DNA of 64,000 nt from Tieghemiomyces parasiticus (GCA_027575765.1 JANBPT010000008.1:83304-147303), one strand, 5' to 3'; counted from the first letter of the stretch, positions 33,301 through 44,448 are shown. Numbers and translations: made by a program. The notes: generated by a model not told the origin, from the sequence alone.

Positions 33301-35531
33301 ATGGACTGCCCGTGGCCATGTCTCAGGAAGTTAATCTATAAGAAAAGAAAAAGACACTCTGCTGGTAGTACATTGAGTTTGATTTTGATATATAATCTGA
33401 AGCGTATCCTGTTTACTGATTAATCTGAGTCAACAACGCTCGGCGGCTAAGAGGGCTAACTGAGGGGAAGGGCTGTTAGGTACGTGTCGGGTAGATTAAG
33501 TGGGTGGAAGCGTGCGCCTCCCGGATAGCGGTGGAGGGTACAATCTGACGCGGCGGGCGATGATAGATTTGAGGTTGGCTGGTTAGTCTGTGCGGCTCGG
33601 ATAATGGGGGGGGAGATAGTAGTGGCCCAAACCTGTCCTTAGCCGCCTTCTGTCACTGGGCTACACATAGTTAATATCCGGAGAATCAATACCACTGGAC
33701 CCACTTTTCCCCCTCGGAAATCCGTGACGCCTCGTTGTTTAGTCCTAACAGCAAGGGTGATTCAGTGTACTCCACATCCGGATATTATTATTTTTTGGGG
33801 CTACTAGTACGCTCCCCGCGTAAGCTCAATATTCTGGCGTTCCTGAATTTGAACAGACTCGGATGGTGAATCCGGTGATAAAACAGCAACCCTGGGCACC
33901 CAGCCGAAAGTTTCTTTCGGATAAACCACGCGAAAAGCATGAATCATCCCGTGAACGACTAAGGTTGAGAACAACAAACTAGCGGGCTGATTGTTTCCTC
34001 GAGTTGTCCCTGTATTCGAAGACATACCCTCTTCCCCTTGTATCACCCTGGTCCTAGGCTTGCGAAGGATAATCTCATGGCTGTAAACGGACAGAGCTGG
34101 AATCGTAAACCTACCCTAGTATGGAAGCGATCATCAAGCCGCCCAATTTAGAGCTGGGGAATTTGGTAGCGGGCGGGGCGCGAGAAACGAACAAGCCTGG
34201 TATTCTGTTCTGAATCTTATTACGTCGCCCTATTTAAGTCAGTTGTGGCTGGACCAATAGGGGCAATGGGTGTCGATTCGGGTGGGCGATATCGAGTTTT
34301 TCGGTCGGTTACGCTCAGGGGTAAAGTGCAGATGGCCTTGATGAGCTGGAATTAGCAGCGTAAGCCACGAAAGGCGCTCCTAATCAGAGCCTATTTGCTG
34401 AGTGTCCGTAACATTCGGATCGGATCGGAAAGCCGGCTGTCGGGAGGGGGTTACACATGATAAGGTCGTTTAAAATGCAGTATCTTTTAATATGGCGGCC
34501 CATTCACTAACAACTTAAGAATGGCATCCCCTCTCCTTCTAGCAGGGACTTCCTGTTGCTGATGCTGACTCCTAGGTTTGTGGTGTTGGGAAATCACCCG
34601 CTCGATGGGCAAGGTCAATGGTGGTGGCTGCACCTCAGTGGTACGATGATTGCAGTTGGTATCCATCACCCATTTCGCACTTCACCAGTCGTTAGTTAGC
34701 GCTTCGATAACTCCTTTCCTTACAGGCCTCGCACCACTACCGTTGCACAGCCTCGCTGCGATCTACCCCCCTGTTCCTCTACTATATCCCCTGATTGATG
34801 CCCCTCCCCGTCTTTTGCACTCCTGCTCGTACTGTAGCTCCTTCGTCCCCCCCGTCTATACTCCGCCCTCGGCCCCTGGACAGTACCCTAGACGGCCCGC
34901 GGTAGGCGCCCAATTCCTTTAATTAGTCGAAGCGGTCGCTCAGTGCTCGAAGCCTCCCATACTCAACGCACCAACTCTATTGCATAGTGCGCTCATCGTC
35001 GCCTCGACCTGCACACCTCCACGTTTTCCTCGCGGCTGCCCGCGTGCTGTACAGCGCTAGACGGTTATCACCCCACACCTCCGTATTTCAACCGTCCCAC
35101 GGCCTACTTTACGGGCGTCTCTGTTCTATTCCTTTTGCGCCCCGTTTGTTATTCTCGCCGCGAGTTTTTTTTTTTTTCCTGTTCCACAGTCGTTCGTTCC
35201 TTGTGCGTAGACACTAATAGGCTCTGCTTCCCCCTCAATTAGTCTAAGCCGCTTCCCTCTCTATCCAGCCTCCACCGTCCGTACTTACCCCCCTCCCAGC
35301 GTACGCTTTTTTTTTTTTCCAACTCCGCCCTACGTTTCTCCTCCAAGTCCGACAAATCCCGTGAACCGACCGCAGTTGCAACACCACGCTCGCCATCCGC
35401 CTTTTCTGTCGCTGAACCCCCGTCCAGTCCGCCATACTTATTTTCGTGCCTTGACTCTAACCCCTCCCCCTCCGGCTGCAGTGCGTAGGCCAGTGCAGCA
35501 CCCACCGCCCTTCAACCATCCCTCCCCCGCC
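33301..35531. other. Intergenic region before the disordered orphan
   Basis: This 2.2 kb lies between two plus-strand genes. Its last 600 bp is strongly pyrimidine-rich on the plus strand, with T runs at about 35165-35178 and 35308-35319, as in long fungal 5' leaders. No TATA box, RNA gene or supported ORF was found; the minus-strand ORF 33804-34046 has no recognisable feature. Confidence 0.5.
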
Positions 35532-37046
35532 ATGGCCTCCCCGTACAAGCAGGGGCCGGAGGACTACCACCTCAGACCTGAACGCCCGATGACCTTCACC
35601 TTCTCAACGGAGCTCTTGGCCGCCTTCGATACCCGCCTAAGCGAAGTTGTCCGAGCTGGGACGGCAGACGGTCCACCCACATCAGGGACCGATGTACAGG
35701 CTGCGCATGCGAAGCTGACCTCGAGAATCCCTCGGCCGACCGGTGCAACCCACGTGCCGGCCTCCTTTGGCGTCGGCTGGTCACATTATGGAGCTCCCCC
35801 GGTGCGCAGTCCACTTCGACAGGACCATAGCTGCACCGCCTCCGTCATTGCCCCGGCCGAGCAAAGTACTCCAGGTGACGGGACTGCAGTCCCCGAGGAA
35901 TCTGACGCCACTAGCGCCGCCGCCCCGCTGAACGGGTCCCAGGACTCGTTTGAAATGCAAAACTTCTTCCGCTCCAGTTGTATCAGTCAGCAGATACCAG
36001 TGCGTAAATCCAGCATCCGCCAGGAGAACCCTCGCTCACCCACCAGGGAGCACATTCTCGCGGCCGCCGAAGGGGTTAGTGAAAACCGCGAGGAGAGCGA
36101 GTTGGGTAATTCTCAGTTCCAAACCCTAGGGCCCAGCGCCACATTTAAGCGCTGGTCCATGCCCTTCCGTCGCCGGCGCGAGACCTCCTCGACTGCCACC
36201 GGGACAACTCCAACCTCGACCGACGAGGCCGACACCTACCCGGTCCCCGTCGAGTCTACCACCGATGACCCGGAGACCACGGGGCTGCCGCCCCCCTCGA
36301 CCTCGCCTTTGGTCGCCTTTCGACCCCTCCCGGAATCCACACGCGGCCCAACCACCCGCCATTCCATGGGTAATCTAGCCTCGCTCACCATGTCATTTAA
36401 AAAGGCCAGTACCTGGACTCGCAAGAACCTACAGCGCGGCCCTTCGACCCTTGAAGCCCAAGAGGCGGTCGAAGCCGGCGACGAAGCCGCCCTGGCTCCT
36501 GCCGCTGAGAAAGTCACCACCAGCCCTACCCCTGAGCCGACGGAGGTGGCATCAGATAAACCAGCTGAACCGGAGGATGAGGCTGTGGTTGTGCAGTCGG
36601 ATGGTGACAACCCCGCAGCAACGGTGAAGCCAGTCGCCGCCGCCGCCAAGCTACCAACTCGTACACGTTCGAGCCGTTCCAAGTCGGTCAAGCGCAGCAA
36701 ATCCAAGCCAAAGGCACCTGTTGATCCTACCCTCCTCGACCCCTCCACTGCCCTTACCGCCATGATGGATCCCATAGCCCCTAAAGCGGAGGCCAAACCA
36801 CCCGCCACGGCCACCATAACTGCACCTGTCGAAACTGCGACTTTCCCAATCACCCCTCCCACCGCCCTGTCGTCGGAACGATCGGCCCCAGATGGTGCAG
36901 AGGCATCGACCATTTCTCCAGCCGGACTCGTGACCAATCCGCGTCTGTCAACCGTCTCCACTGAGACCGCGGCCACGGCTGAAGATACCCGCACACGGCA
37001 ACCACTCTGGATGAGGATGTTTGGGCCTTTTGTCAAATGCACCTAA
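35532..37046 (+). CDS. Disordered orphan protein
   Basis: A 504-residue ORF from the first in-frame ATG, which has an ideal context (GCCATGG). I do not recognise it. The N-terminal 40 residues (YKQGPEDYHLRPERPMTFTF) look ordered. A short conserved-looking element SFEMQNFFRSSCISQQIPVRKSS-like (about 137-160) and FKRWSMPFRRRRE (about 200-212) follow, then LASLTMSFKKASTWTRKNL (about 280-298). The rest is Thr/Pro/Ala/Glu-rich. A basic Arg/Ser/Lys cluster (TRSSRSKSVKRSKSKPK) near 380-396 could be a nuclear localisation signal or SR-like phosphosite patch. The protein ends in a Trp/Phe-rich tail (PLWMRMFGPFVKCT). Basic-hydrophobic patches like these suggest a cytoskeletal or membrane-cortex regulator, but that is a guess. 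It is probably real: long, good start, codon usage like its neighbours. Confidence 0.6.
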   Translation: MASPYKQGPEDYHLRPERPMTFTFSTELLAAFDTRLSEVVRAGTADGPPTSGTDVQAAHAKLTSRIPRPTGATHVPASFGVGWSHYGAPPVRSPLRQDHSCTASVIAPAEQSTPGDGTAVPEESDATSAAAPLNGSQDSFEMQNFFRSSCISQQIPVRKSSIRQENPRSPTREHILAAAEGVSENREESELGNSQFQTLGPSATFKRWSMPFRRRRETSSTATGTTPTSTDEADTYPVPVESTTDDPETTGLPPPSTSPLVAFRPLPESTRGPTTRHSMGNLASLTMSFKKASTWTRKNLQRGPSTLEAQEAVEAGDEAALAPAAEKVTTSPTPEPTEVASDKPAEPEDEAVVVQSDGDNPAATVKPVAAAAKLPTRTRSSRSKSVKRSKSKPKAPVDPTLLDPSTALTAMMDPIAPKAEAKPPATATITAPVETATFPITPPTALSSERSAPDGAEASTISPAGLVTNPRLSTVSTETAATAEDTRTRQPLWMRMFGPFVKCT

Positions 37047-37735
37047 ACCTCAGAGCTGGTGGGCCGGCGGGCTCGATTCTTCCCCCTCCTCCTGCCTACC
37101 TACCCTAATTCCACCATTCCGCCCGGATACCTGCGTTCAGGCTAACGTATCATTACCCGGAGTTCGGATTCCTTCATCATCTTTACTGCCCTTTGTTACG
37201 AATATTTACTTAGCTGCTAGGATACATTAGGTTTTCTAACGGTTTCTATACTCACTTTTTATATCGGTTACTCCCTTCCTTGCCACACCGTCTGCCTGGC
37301 ATGTACACTAACCTGCCATTTCGCTCTACTTCCTTTCAAAAACGACACCCTTATGTCATCAACCCTTTTTCTCGCCCTTCATTCTCAGAAGTACTGACGA
37401 ACCCCTCGTTTCCATCGTAGAGAGTTCGTGAATCCCGCCCCCCTCCCACTTGACGACCACATGCTGGCCTTTCCGAAGGCTGGCCGAACACCCCTCTTTA
37501 TTTTTATTTATTTATTTTTCTCTATCGTGTATTATGCTATTCCTCCTCCACGCTAATTATTAGTCCACCCCCGATGCCGTAGAACTTTTTAATGTACCGC
37601 GCCTTACCCAACTGAACGAAAAATCACCCCTTGGTTTGCAGTTGTAGCGGGCCGAGGTGAATTTATCGGCCGAATTCCCGCAATCAAGTCGATAATATGG
37701 GTCAATTCGGGCAATTCCTTACCCTGTGGTGCCCA

Positions 37736-37819
37736 CAACGACAAAAAATAGTCGAACCAGCGTGCGTTGTGACAAAGGTTGTGCAAAAGGTGAGGTACCG
37801 CAACGGCAAAAAATAGTCG
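37736..37819. repeat. Two-copy 19-nt direct repeat
   Basis: CAACGACAAAAAATAGTCG at 37736-37754 recurs at 37801-37819 with one mismatch (A to G at base six). The start-to-start distance is 65 bp and the flanks are unrelated. It could be a paired regulatory site or the footprint of an insertion. It lies in non-coding DNA, about 700 bp past the disordered orphan. Confidence 0.6.
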
Positions 37820-39291
37820 CTAACCATCACACCTTGCAAGCCTAGTGGACGTTTAACCTGTGTATAATTAGTAAGCTGTGGGGCCAGTGATATAATGTGA
37901 CCAATATCGGTGTCTACCTCGGGTACATTGCGACACACACACTGTGAGACATGACTTTGTTAATTTTACGAAAGGAAGTGCCTGTAGGTGCATTACCCAC
38001 CAACTTTGCGTGGCGATAGCCATGTCGATCGTAGGGTATCTGGTCGTTAATACAACGACCCTAATGTACCGATGTTCCTAGCGAAGCTAGCTAGGAGAAA
38101 AGGCGCACAACTTTAGAGATGTGAAAGGCGTTACGTGGTGGATTCGATGCAGAGGTGTTTTCCTATGCCAGAGGGTTGTGGATACTCAGTAAAGCTAGAA
38201 ACGGTACACATCTACTGCTGGTTAAACGAGGTTGCCATGACCCTGTTATTTTTGAGTCGACTTTCTCGGGGGGGGGTGCGTTTGGACCGATCGGACGTGT
38301 AGTGCTGGAATAAGATAAATGTAAGCTTTCTCAACCATGCCATTATGAACCTCTGGAAGGGATTCATAACAGCGTAGACAGGACAAGCGTTTCAAGGGCG
38401 TGGTATCTGGCCTAATTCAACACGGCGACCTATTCGGTTATTTTTAGGAAAAGTAACAATCAAGTCTACGATGTGGACCCTTGCAGTTTTACTACCTACA
38501 GCAACACGCCTGGGAACGGCCCTAAGTGTGTATGGTGTGCTCAGGGTTACCCCCCCCTTCACCAGTAGGTATACACGACTAACTCGCGTATCTAGACCTG
38601 CTGAGGCTAGGTTAATTGTCTCTAGACTACTTTCCTGGAACTGTCATCATTTTCCGCTTAAGTTGACGTCTATTGTCCTCTAACTATAAGGGGGCGGGGT
38701 GAGGGTAAACTCTGGTGGGGAATTGACAGGGCGGAGTATATTAACAGGACTGGGAAGGCTAACCAGTGTGTGCATCAGGGCACTGGCAAATACCAGCGGG
38801 CATGGGAATCTGGGCAGATCGATATTGTTGCTGGGATCCTGAGGGTCGTCATTATGATACCATTGTAGGGCCAGTTTCCGATTTGAAGTTCCCGCCGTTC
38901 TATCTAATGACAATAGGATGTACACTGTCACCTTACCATATCCCTTTGCCCTGGTAAAAATTCCAGCACGCGGTTTCCAGCGCCAGGCCTAAAATAACCA
39001 TTCCCATCCGTATCTCCGGTTTCGCGACTCCTTCGTGGTATTGTTCACCAACGCATTATTGTTTGCGTCTGGGGCTAATAATTTATTTTTCTACACTTGT
39101 ATTGTCAACTTGCCTGATGGTCGAATGAGGGAGTAGGTTACCGTTTGTGTGTATCGCTGATGTTTCTTCGTGATATATGTTAGGTAGAGAGGGGGAGGCA
39201 GGGCATTCCGGGCCTGCGCCCCTTGCGTCATGCTGCAAGTCAGTATGCCCCAGCGCGTCGGGTTAATTCAGTCCGTCTGCATGCAAGCAGG

Positions 39292-39299
39292 TATAAAAG
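39292..39299 (+). promoter_or_regulatory. TATA box of the SOD-like gene
   Basis: A textbook TATAAAAG sits 155 bp before the SOD-like start codon. It leaves a leader of about 120 nt that is CA/CT-rich, as in strongly expressed fungal genes. Confidence 0.75.
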
Positions 39300-39446
39300 C
39301 TCATCACTACGCCCCGAAATTTGTATCATCATCCCAGCCACACACACACAATTGAGCGTTCTGCCCTCAACTACACACGACATTAGCATTACAGCCCTAG
39401 ATATCACTTCCTCTCAACCTCTTCAAACTCATCCTTCTCAGTTACT

Positions 39447-40073
39447 ATGCTGTGCCGCTTCGCTACCCTCGTTGCCGTCATCTGCGGCGCTCTACTGCCG
39501 TTGACTTCCGCCCAGGGCGTGCCACAAGGTACCTACCGCACCATTCAGGCGCGGGGCCTGCGCCAGAACTACGGCCCGAGTGGATCCCAGCCCAATCCCA
39601 AGGTCTCTGACACGGCGATTGCCAAGGTTGCCAGCCATACTACCACCGTCAGCGGCCAAGTCACCTTCTACCAAGCTGACCCGCGTGCTCCCGTCCAAAT
39701 CAAGTACTCGCTAACCGGCCTCAAGCCCAACCAGATCTACCATTACCACGTCCACGAGAGTCCCGTTGGGGAGAACCTCGACTGCAGCGCGGCCGGTGGT
39801 CACTACGACCCGACCAAGGTCAACAAGGGTGCCGCTACCTACAAGTGTAACCCTAATGACGCCTTTGCGACCTGCGAACTCGGGGATCTGAGCGGCCGGT
39901 TTGGTCCCATTGTCGCCACCGGCACCGGCCTGGCTCAGTCGTCCCAGACCTACCGGGATGTGTACCTGGGTATCCGCAACGGCAACATTATTGCCAACCG
40001 GGCGGTTGTCGTCCATAACGAGAAGGGCGACCGCGTAGCATGCGGCAATATCCTCGTCCAAGCCGCCAACTAG
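39447..40073 (+). CDS. Secreted copper-only superoxide dismutase-like protein
   Basis: A 208-residue protein with a signal peptide (about 1-22, cleavage near SAQ). The SOD_Cu fold shows copper ligands H101 and H103 (HVHE), H119 (GGHYDP) and H190 (VVVHNE), the active-site R196, and a likely disulfide C113-C199. Zinc ligands of Cu/Zn SOD are not conserved: the His of the zinc loop is absent (the KVNKG region) and the next is C143 in CELGDLSG; only the aspartate D147 remains. That is the pattern of fungal extracellular Cu-only SODs (Candida Sod5 type), which detoxify superoxide at the cell surface. No hydrophobic C-terminal tail follows, so it is probably soluble and not GPI-anchored. A TATA box lies upstream, and AATAAA-like signals follow near 40290. 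Confidence 0.88.
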   Translation: MLCRFATLVAVICGALLPLTSAQGVPQGTYRTIQARGLRQNYGPSGSQPNPKVSDTAIAKVASHTTTVSGQVTFYQADPRAPVQIKYSLTGLKPNQIYHYHVHESPVGENLDCSAAGGHYDPTKVNKGAATYKCNPNDAFATCELGDLSGRFGPIVATGTGLAQSSQTYRDVYLGIRNGNIIANRAVVVHNEKGDRVACGNILVQAAN

Positions 40074-40826
40074 GTTACTGGCGTGCACACACACATTCCG
40101 TCCTTCTCATTACCCCCACCCCCTTGTCACTATACTTTTAAATTCGCCCGACCCCTTTATATTCCCAAGTACACCTATCCGCAACCCTTCCCGGTACTCT
40201 TTTGCACATTCCCTCTCTGCGTCTCGCATGGAAATCTGACATATTTTTTTTTCGAGTCGCCTCTCTCCCTTGTCCATCGATCTTGTATAAATAAATAGGA
40301 ACCTGTTCAGCTATGGCCGACGTTGGGCTATGTTTGCCTAATTACCATGCATACAGTCCAATGTGCTGTTGGTGGTCGCAAACCAACAGCCGAGGGTAAT
40401 GCCTTGGCCGTTCCTACGATACATGGCTGTCGACTGGGAGCGGATTGGAAAATGTGTAAAATGAATAGGGGCCGTTTTCTTCACCGCGAATGTGACCAAA
40501 AGGGGTGCCCTGGTTGCGTGCGTTTAAGCTGTACCCCCAAGTCATGCGGCAGAGTGAAGTAGACAATCCGTCAGCGCCCCTTGAAATAGGCAGATAAGTG
40601 TTTGCGAAACTCTGCAGTATTTGACAGCCAGACAGTGCTGGTGTGGGCTAGTCTATTACAGCCACAGCCCACTGTTAGTCGACGTACCTCGCTAGGAACG
40701 TGCCTGCCTATGTTCCGTCCTAGGCGCGAGTTAAAATCATGTCTCTTCACACTGCTACTCAAGGAGTCATCGTTATCCACGCAGCGATCCAGTCGGAAAG
40801 ATGGGTCCCAAAACCACGGTCCATAT
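40074..40826. other. Convergent intergenic region
   Basis: This 753 bp lies between the 3' ends of the SOD-like gene (plus) and the tRNA phosphotransferase gene (minus). It contains the SOD poly(A) region (AATAAA-like at about 40290) and two short ORFs without features. Confidence 0.5.
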
Positions 40827-41979
40827 CTAGTGGATCGGTCGACTCCGCCCGTGGACAACCTGGGAAAAATATTGCGGTGGGATGACCCCGTCGATGCCTT
40901 CGGACAGAATCACATTGTTGGGCGACCGATAGAAACGAATACCGTCGCCCATAGCCTTCGCAGCGTCGATATAGATGAGGAGGTCACAGGAAGTGCGCAT
41001 GCCTACAAATTAAAGGTCGGGAAGGTAGGAAGGGGACAGTGGGAGGTAGGGGTCAGAGTCATATAGCTACCCACGGGCCCTTACGGACAATGGAGACGCC
41101 TAGAGGCCAAGCAACCTACCACTAATGACCCCGTTAGCATTGGGAAGGTCCGGCGCGAAATGGATATGGTTGCGGGTCATGCGTTTAAGCCCCTGCACCT
41201 CTGTCAGTGCCGAAAGAAGCGATCACGCAGCAAGTATGCACGAGGTGGTGGGCAAGTTGATATTTTGTAAAGCCATAATGATCACGCGTCTGATGGCAGG
41301 GAATTGGATACCGTACGAAGGGTCGAGCCATGCTTCCACTTACCTATACTCGGCCAGTTGCGTTCATAACTGCCGTGGATCACTGTGGGGACTTCCTCGG
41401 GGGACACAATCGGCGTCAGCTGGAGGTCCTTGACCTAGTGAGAAGTGTGAGGTGTGCGGTGTGCAACACGAGGGGGCGATGGTCACGGGTCCGGTGATTA
41501 ATGAACCACGTCGGCGCCGCACGGGACATGCAGTTGATTGTCACGCGGGGAAGGATCATTACTGATCCATATCCGTTAAGATGCGCTTCCTGGCCAGGGC
41601 CCAGGGCACCGGTTCGGGTCAGCATCGTGCCGAGATTCCCACACGGTGAGAAGGGGGGGATACCTACCGCTAGACTGTGACCCTGGTTGGCGCGAATAAG
41701 CCAGTGCGGCGGTTGAGTCGCAGTGTTTGGGTCGACGGAGACTAATGTGTAGCGTTGTTTCTGGTCAGCGGCCACCACCTGTTGCAGGTCCTCCAAGGTG
41801 ACGTGGCGGAGTTTGGGGAACTTGAGCAGGTCGTCCACGTCGACGAACCCGTCTGACCGCATGGGTATACCGGCCTTGGCGGCACCGTGGCGTAGGACGA
41901 AGCTCATGCTCTTGGAAATGCGCGTGAGTTGGGGGCTGGTCAGGGCCCGGGGCTCGCGCTGACTGGAGTCGGTAGCCAT
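40827..41979 (-). CDS. TPT1: tRNA 2'-phosphotransferase (Tpt1/KptA)
   Basis: Four exons: 41979-41668, 41434-41344, 41200-41120, 41002-40827; 660 nt, 219 residues, all joins in phase with GT-AG borders. Tpt1 removes the 2'-phosphate left at the splice junction by fungal tRNA ligase, using NAD+ to form ADP-ribose 1'',2''-cyclic phosphate. The Arg-His-Arg-Arg active site can be placed: R30 and H31 in FVLRHG, R96 in IRANQGHS, and the Arg of MTRNHIHF in exon 3. The order of motifs SKSMSFVLRHG, DGFVDVDDLL, ANQGHS, VIHGSY, GLKRMTRNHIHFAPD, GVISGMR, CDLLIYID, FYRSPNNVILSEG matches the family throughout. The exon 1 ATG has a good context (GCCATGG); longer upstream in-frame Mets are less likely. The gene is divergent from RHEB. 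Confidence 0.95.
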
Positions 41980-42120
41980 GGCGGAATGGATCAGTCGGAT
42001 GGGGTAGAAGCGACGGGGGCTCCCGAGATGGCGAAAGGACCTGGGAATCGGATGCATGCGGGAGTGAGCGGGAGGGGAGCTGCGGAGATGCGCGGACCTC
42101 GGGCTCAACCTCCGCGGGGA

Positions 42121-42130
42121 ACTATATTTA
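42121..42130 (-). promoter_or_regulatory. TATA-like box of TPT1
   Basis: The plus strand reads ACTATATTTA, giving TAAATATAGT on the minus strand about 145 bp upstream of the TPT1 start codon, followed by a G/C-rich leader. Confidence 0.5.
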
Positions 42131-42398
42131 GGTCAGTGGGGGGGGGGCTGGGGTGGTCGGCGTGCGGGGGGAGCGGACATAGTGCCCCGTCCCCGAAGCC
42201 TCTGCAGGCTGCTCCCACCTTCTTATCACCATAGTCATGATTGGGACCCACGTAGCAGGGCCGACGATACCGCTCGGCCGGTGTACGTAGCGGCCGCCTG
42301 GACCTGGTCGTTTACCAGCGGTGATCACATGCTCCCAGCGGCAGGGCAGGCTGGAAGTGATGATGATGCCTACGAGGCCGAGATAATCGTGGCATGTG

Positions 42399-42406
42399 CA
42401 TAAAAG
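42399..42406 (+). promoter_or_regulatory. TATA-like box of RHEB
   Basis: CATAAAAG on the plus strand, about 450 bp before the RHEB start at 42855, is followed by a C-rich tract. The distance implies a long leader, so the assignment is tentative. Confidence 0.4.
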
Positions 42407-42854
42407 GCCGCCCAGACCCCGCGACTCCTGGGCGGTGTCAGACCGCCCCTGCCACCGCCCTAGCCCCTTTACCTGTCTCGGCTCGTGTTACTACCTGCCC
42501 CCCCCGCCATACTTGCCCATCGTGACTTGACATACGACTCCTGCTGATCAGCCAAATTGCGTCCCCCGCCCGCACTACCAGCCCTTGACAAGTCCGATTG
42601 TCCCCCACCACATCAGTTTGCACTATCCCACAGTCTCAGCCACCCACTCAGCGAGGGCCACCTGACCCCCCTTCCACGCGTAGCCCTCCCGACCGCTGCC
42701 GTGCCCCCCCCCACCCTCACTCCTTCCCCCCACCCTTCCTCTCTGTCTCTCCCCTCTTGCCCAGATGTCCGCATCCGATACATCCTCCCGTCCGCCTGCA
42801 TTACCCAATTCATCACTGCCCTACCACCAATTTTCTTCATATCCACACTTCGCT

Positions 42855-43836
42855 ATGTCCCAAAAGGTCCGCAAGATCGTGGTGCTCGGCAGCCGCAGTG
42901 TCGGAAAGTCCACCCTCATCAACCAATTCGTCAACGAGTTTTACGCAGACGCCTACTACCCCACCATCGAGAACACCTACCGCAAGAACATCCGGTACAA
43001 GGGCCAGGACTTTGAGTGCGAGATTCTGGACACCGCTGGCCAGGTAAGCCTTCTCTACAGCCGCGAGGGAGGGTGTCGGATGCAGGACCCACCGCCTCAA
43101 TTATCTAAAGGCCTCCGGGCGGCGCAGCCCATTTCCCTGTGCGACACCGCTCCAGCAGAGCGGAATAAAGGCATGGGTCCCAGTGCTGGTGAACTTTAAG
43201 GCTTCCCGCTTTCCCACCCCGTCCAGCACTAACGCTACCATCCCAAACGAAAACAACGTGCCACCACCAATTCACCCCCTCACCGACTACCATAGGATGA
43301 GTTCACACCGGTGAACGCCAAGTATGCTGTTGGGGTACAGGGCTATATTCTAGTGTACTCTATTGCCTCCCGCTCGAGCTTCGAGATGACCAAGATTGTC
43401 CGCGATAAAATCCTCTCCTTCACCGGCAGCGGCTACGTGCCAGTAGTACTGGTTGGCAACAAGAGTGACCTGCATAGCCAGCGGTGAGTCTTAGCAATGG
43501 TATTCAACCAGCAATATAGCTGGTACGCGAGGAACCCCGCCCCTCCATACGCCTGTCCCCAACTCTGGTTGTATTACTAACCCCCACACCTCACACCGCA
43601 TTGCTCTCACCGTCCCAAAATCTTCTTCCCCCCCTGGCCTGGTCGGATGTTAACTCCCTAGTGAGGTCACGGCAGAGGAAGCCGCTGATCTGGCCCGTAG
43701 CTGGAATTGCGAGGCCGTGGAGTCTTCGGCCAAGAACAACGACAACATTGCCAAAATATTCGATAAGATGATCATCGCCATCGAACATAGCCTCAACCCA
43801 CCAGCCGAGGCGCGCGGCTCGTGTGTCATATTTTAG
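42855..43836 (+). CDS. RHEB: RHEB small GTPase
   Basis: Three exons, 42855-43043, 43296-43483 and 43662-43836; 552 nt, 183 residues, the usual RHEB length. P-loop GSRSVGKS (12-19) has the RHEB-type Arg at the position of Ras Gly12. The switch I effector segment is PTIENTY, the switch II start DTAGQ falls exactly at the first splice junction, NKSD gives guanine specificity, and ESSAKN is the G5 loop. The C-terminal CVIF is a CAAX box for farnesylation, so it should sit on endomembranes. RHEB-GTP activates TORC1 in animals and fission yeast and controls nutrient responses. The start at MSQKVRK was chosen by family length; an in-frame ATG 90 nt upstream (MSASDTSSR) would give a disordered extension. 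Confidence 0.95.
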
Positions 43837-44448
43837 GTCCGCACCCGTACATGGTGTTTTTCTCCCCGCAATCTCGCCTACCGTCGGGTACGGTAGGTTG
43901 CAACACCCACTTGTCCTCCCGCACTTTTAAATATCCGATTTACCACTAGCCACCACGCTCGTCGCCGAATATTCTACCCGTTCTGATCCTGCCGTAACCG
44001 GTGTGTGCGCGCCTTATTCATGAGTTCAATCGCCCCCACCTACGCCCTGCAGTCGATTGTAGTCTTGATGCCACCCTCTCATCCCACGCCCGCGTTTATA
44101 CATGCTTATGTGTTCGCCCCCTCCCCCCGACTGAGGATCGAACTCTTCACTGCGTCCTCTGTACTTTTGAAATCCACCCCCCTCATTCCCCATCCGTTAT
44201 CCTACCTTCCCTTCTCCATTCGTGTTTCTATGACCCCCCCCTCTTCATTGCTTGACCAGTGTGACATATCGTACACACGGACTAGTTATAGTTTCGGGTA
44301 AATACGGTCTAAATGGCGCCAGTACCTAAATATAGTAACTCCTCCTAAGGGTGTTGACAGATATCTTTATGGTAGCCGAATACTCAAGAGATTGAGGTTA
44401 TATAGCGAGTAGTTGCGAAGGCAGCGCAGTATCGGGGGCCGGGACTTC
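43837..44448. other. Convergent intergenic region
   Basis: This 612 bp separates the 3' ends of RHEB (plus) and the first secreted orphan (minus). Short ORFs inside it (44001-44301) are C/P-rich with no domain. Nothing else was seen. Confidence 0.5.

Larger units (their letters stand above)
37047..39446. other. Intergenic region upstream of the SOD-like gene
   Basis: This 2.4 kb has AT-rich tracts (37496-37520), an imperfect 19-nt direct repeat (37736-37819) and, near its end, the TATA box of the SOD-like gene at 39292-39299. No ORF with support was found. Confidence 0.5.
41980..42854. other. Divergent promoter region, TPT1 / RHEB
   Basis: This 875 bp is shared by two divergent genes, with one TATA-like element for each: 42121-42130 (minus, TPT1) and 42399-42406 (plus, RHEB). 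The RHEB-proximal 250 bp is strongly C/T-rich on the plus strand, a likely leader. An in-frame ATG at 42765 upstream of RHEB could add 30 residues. Confidence 0.6.
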
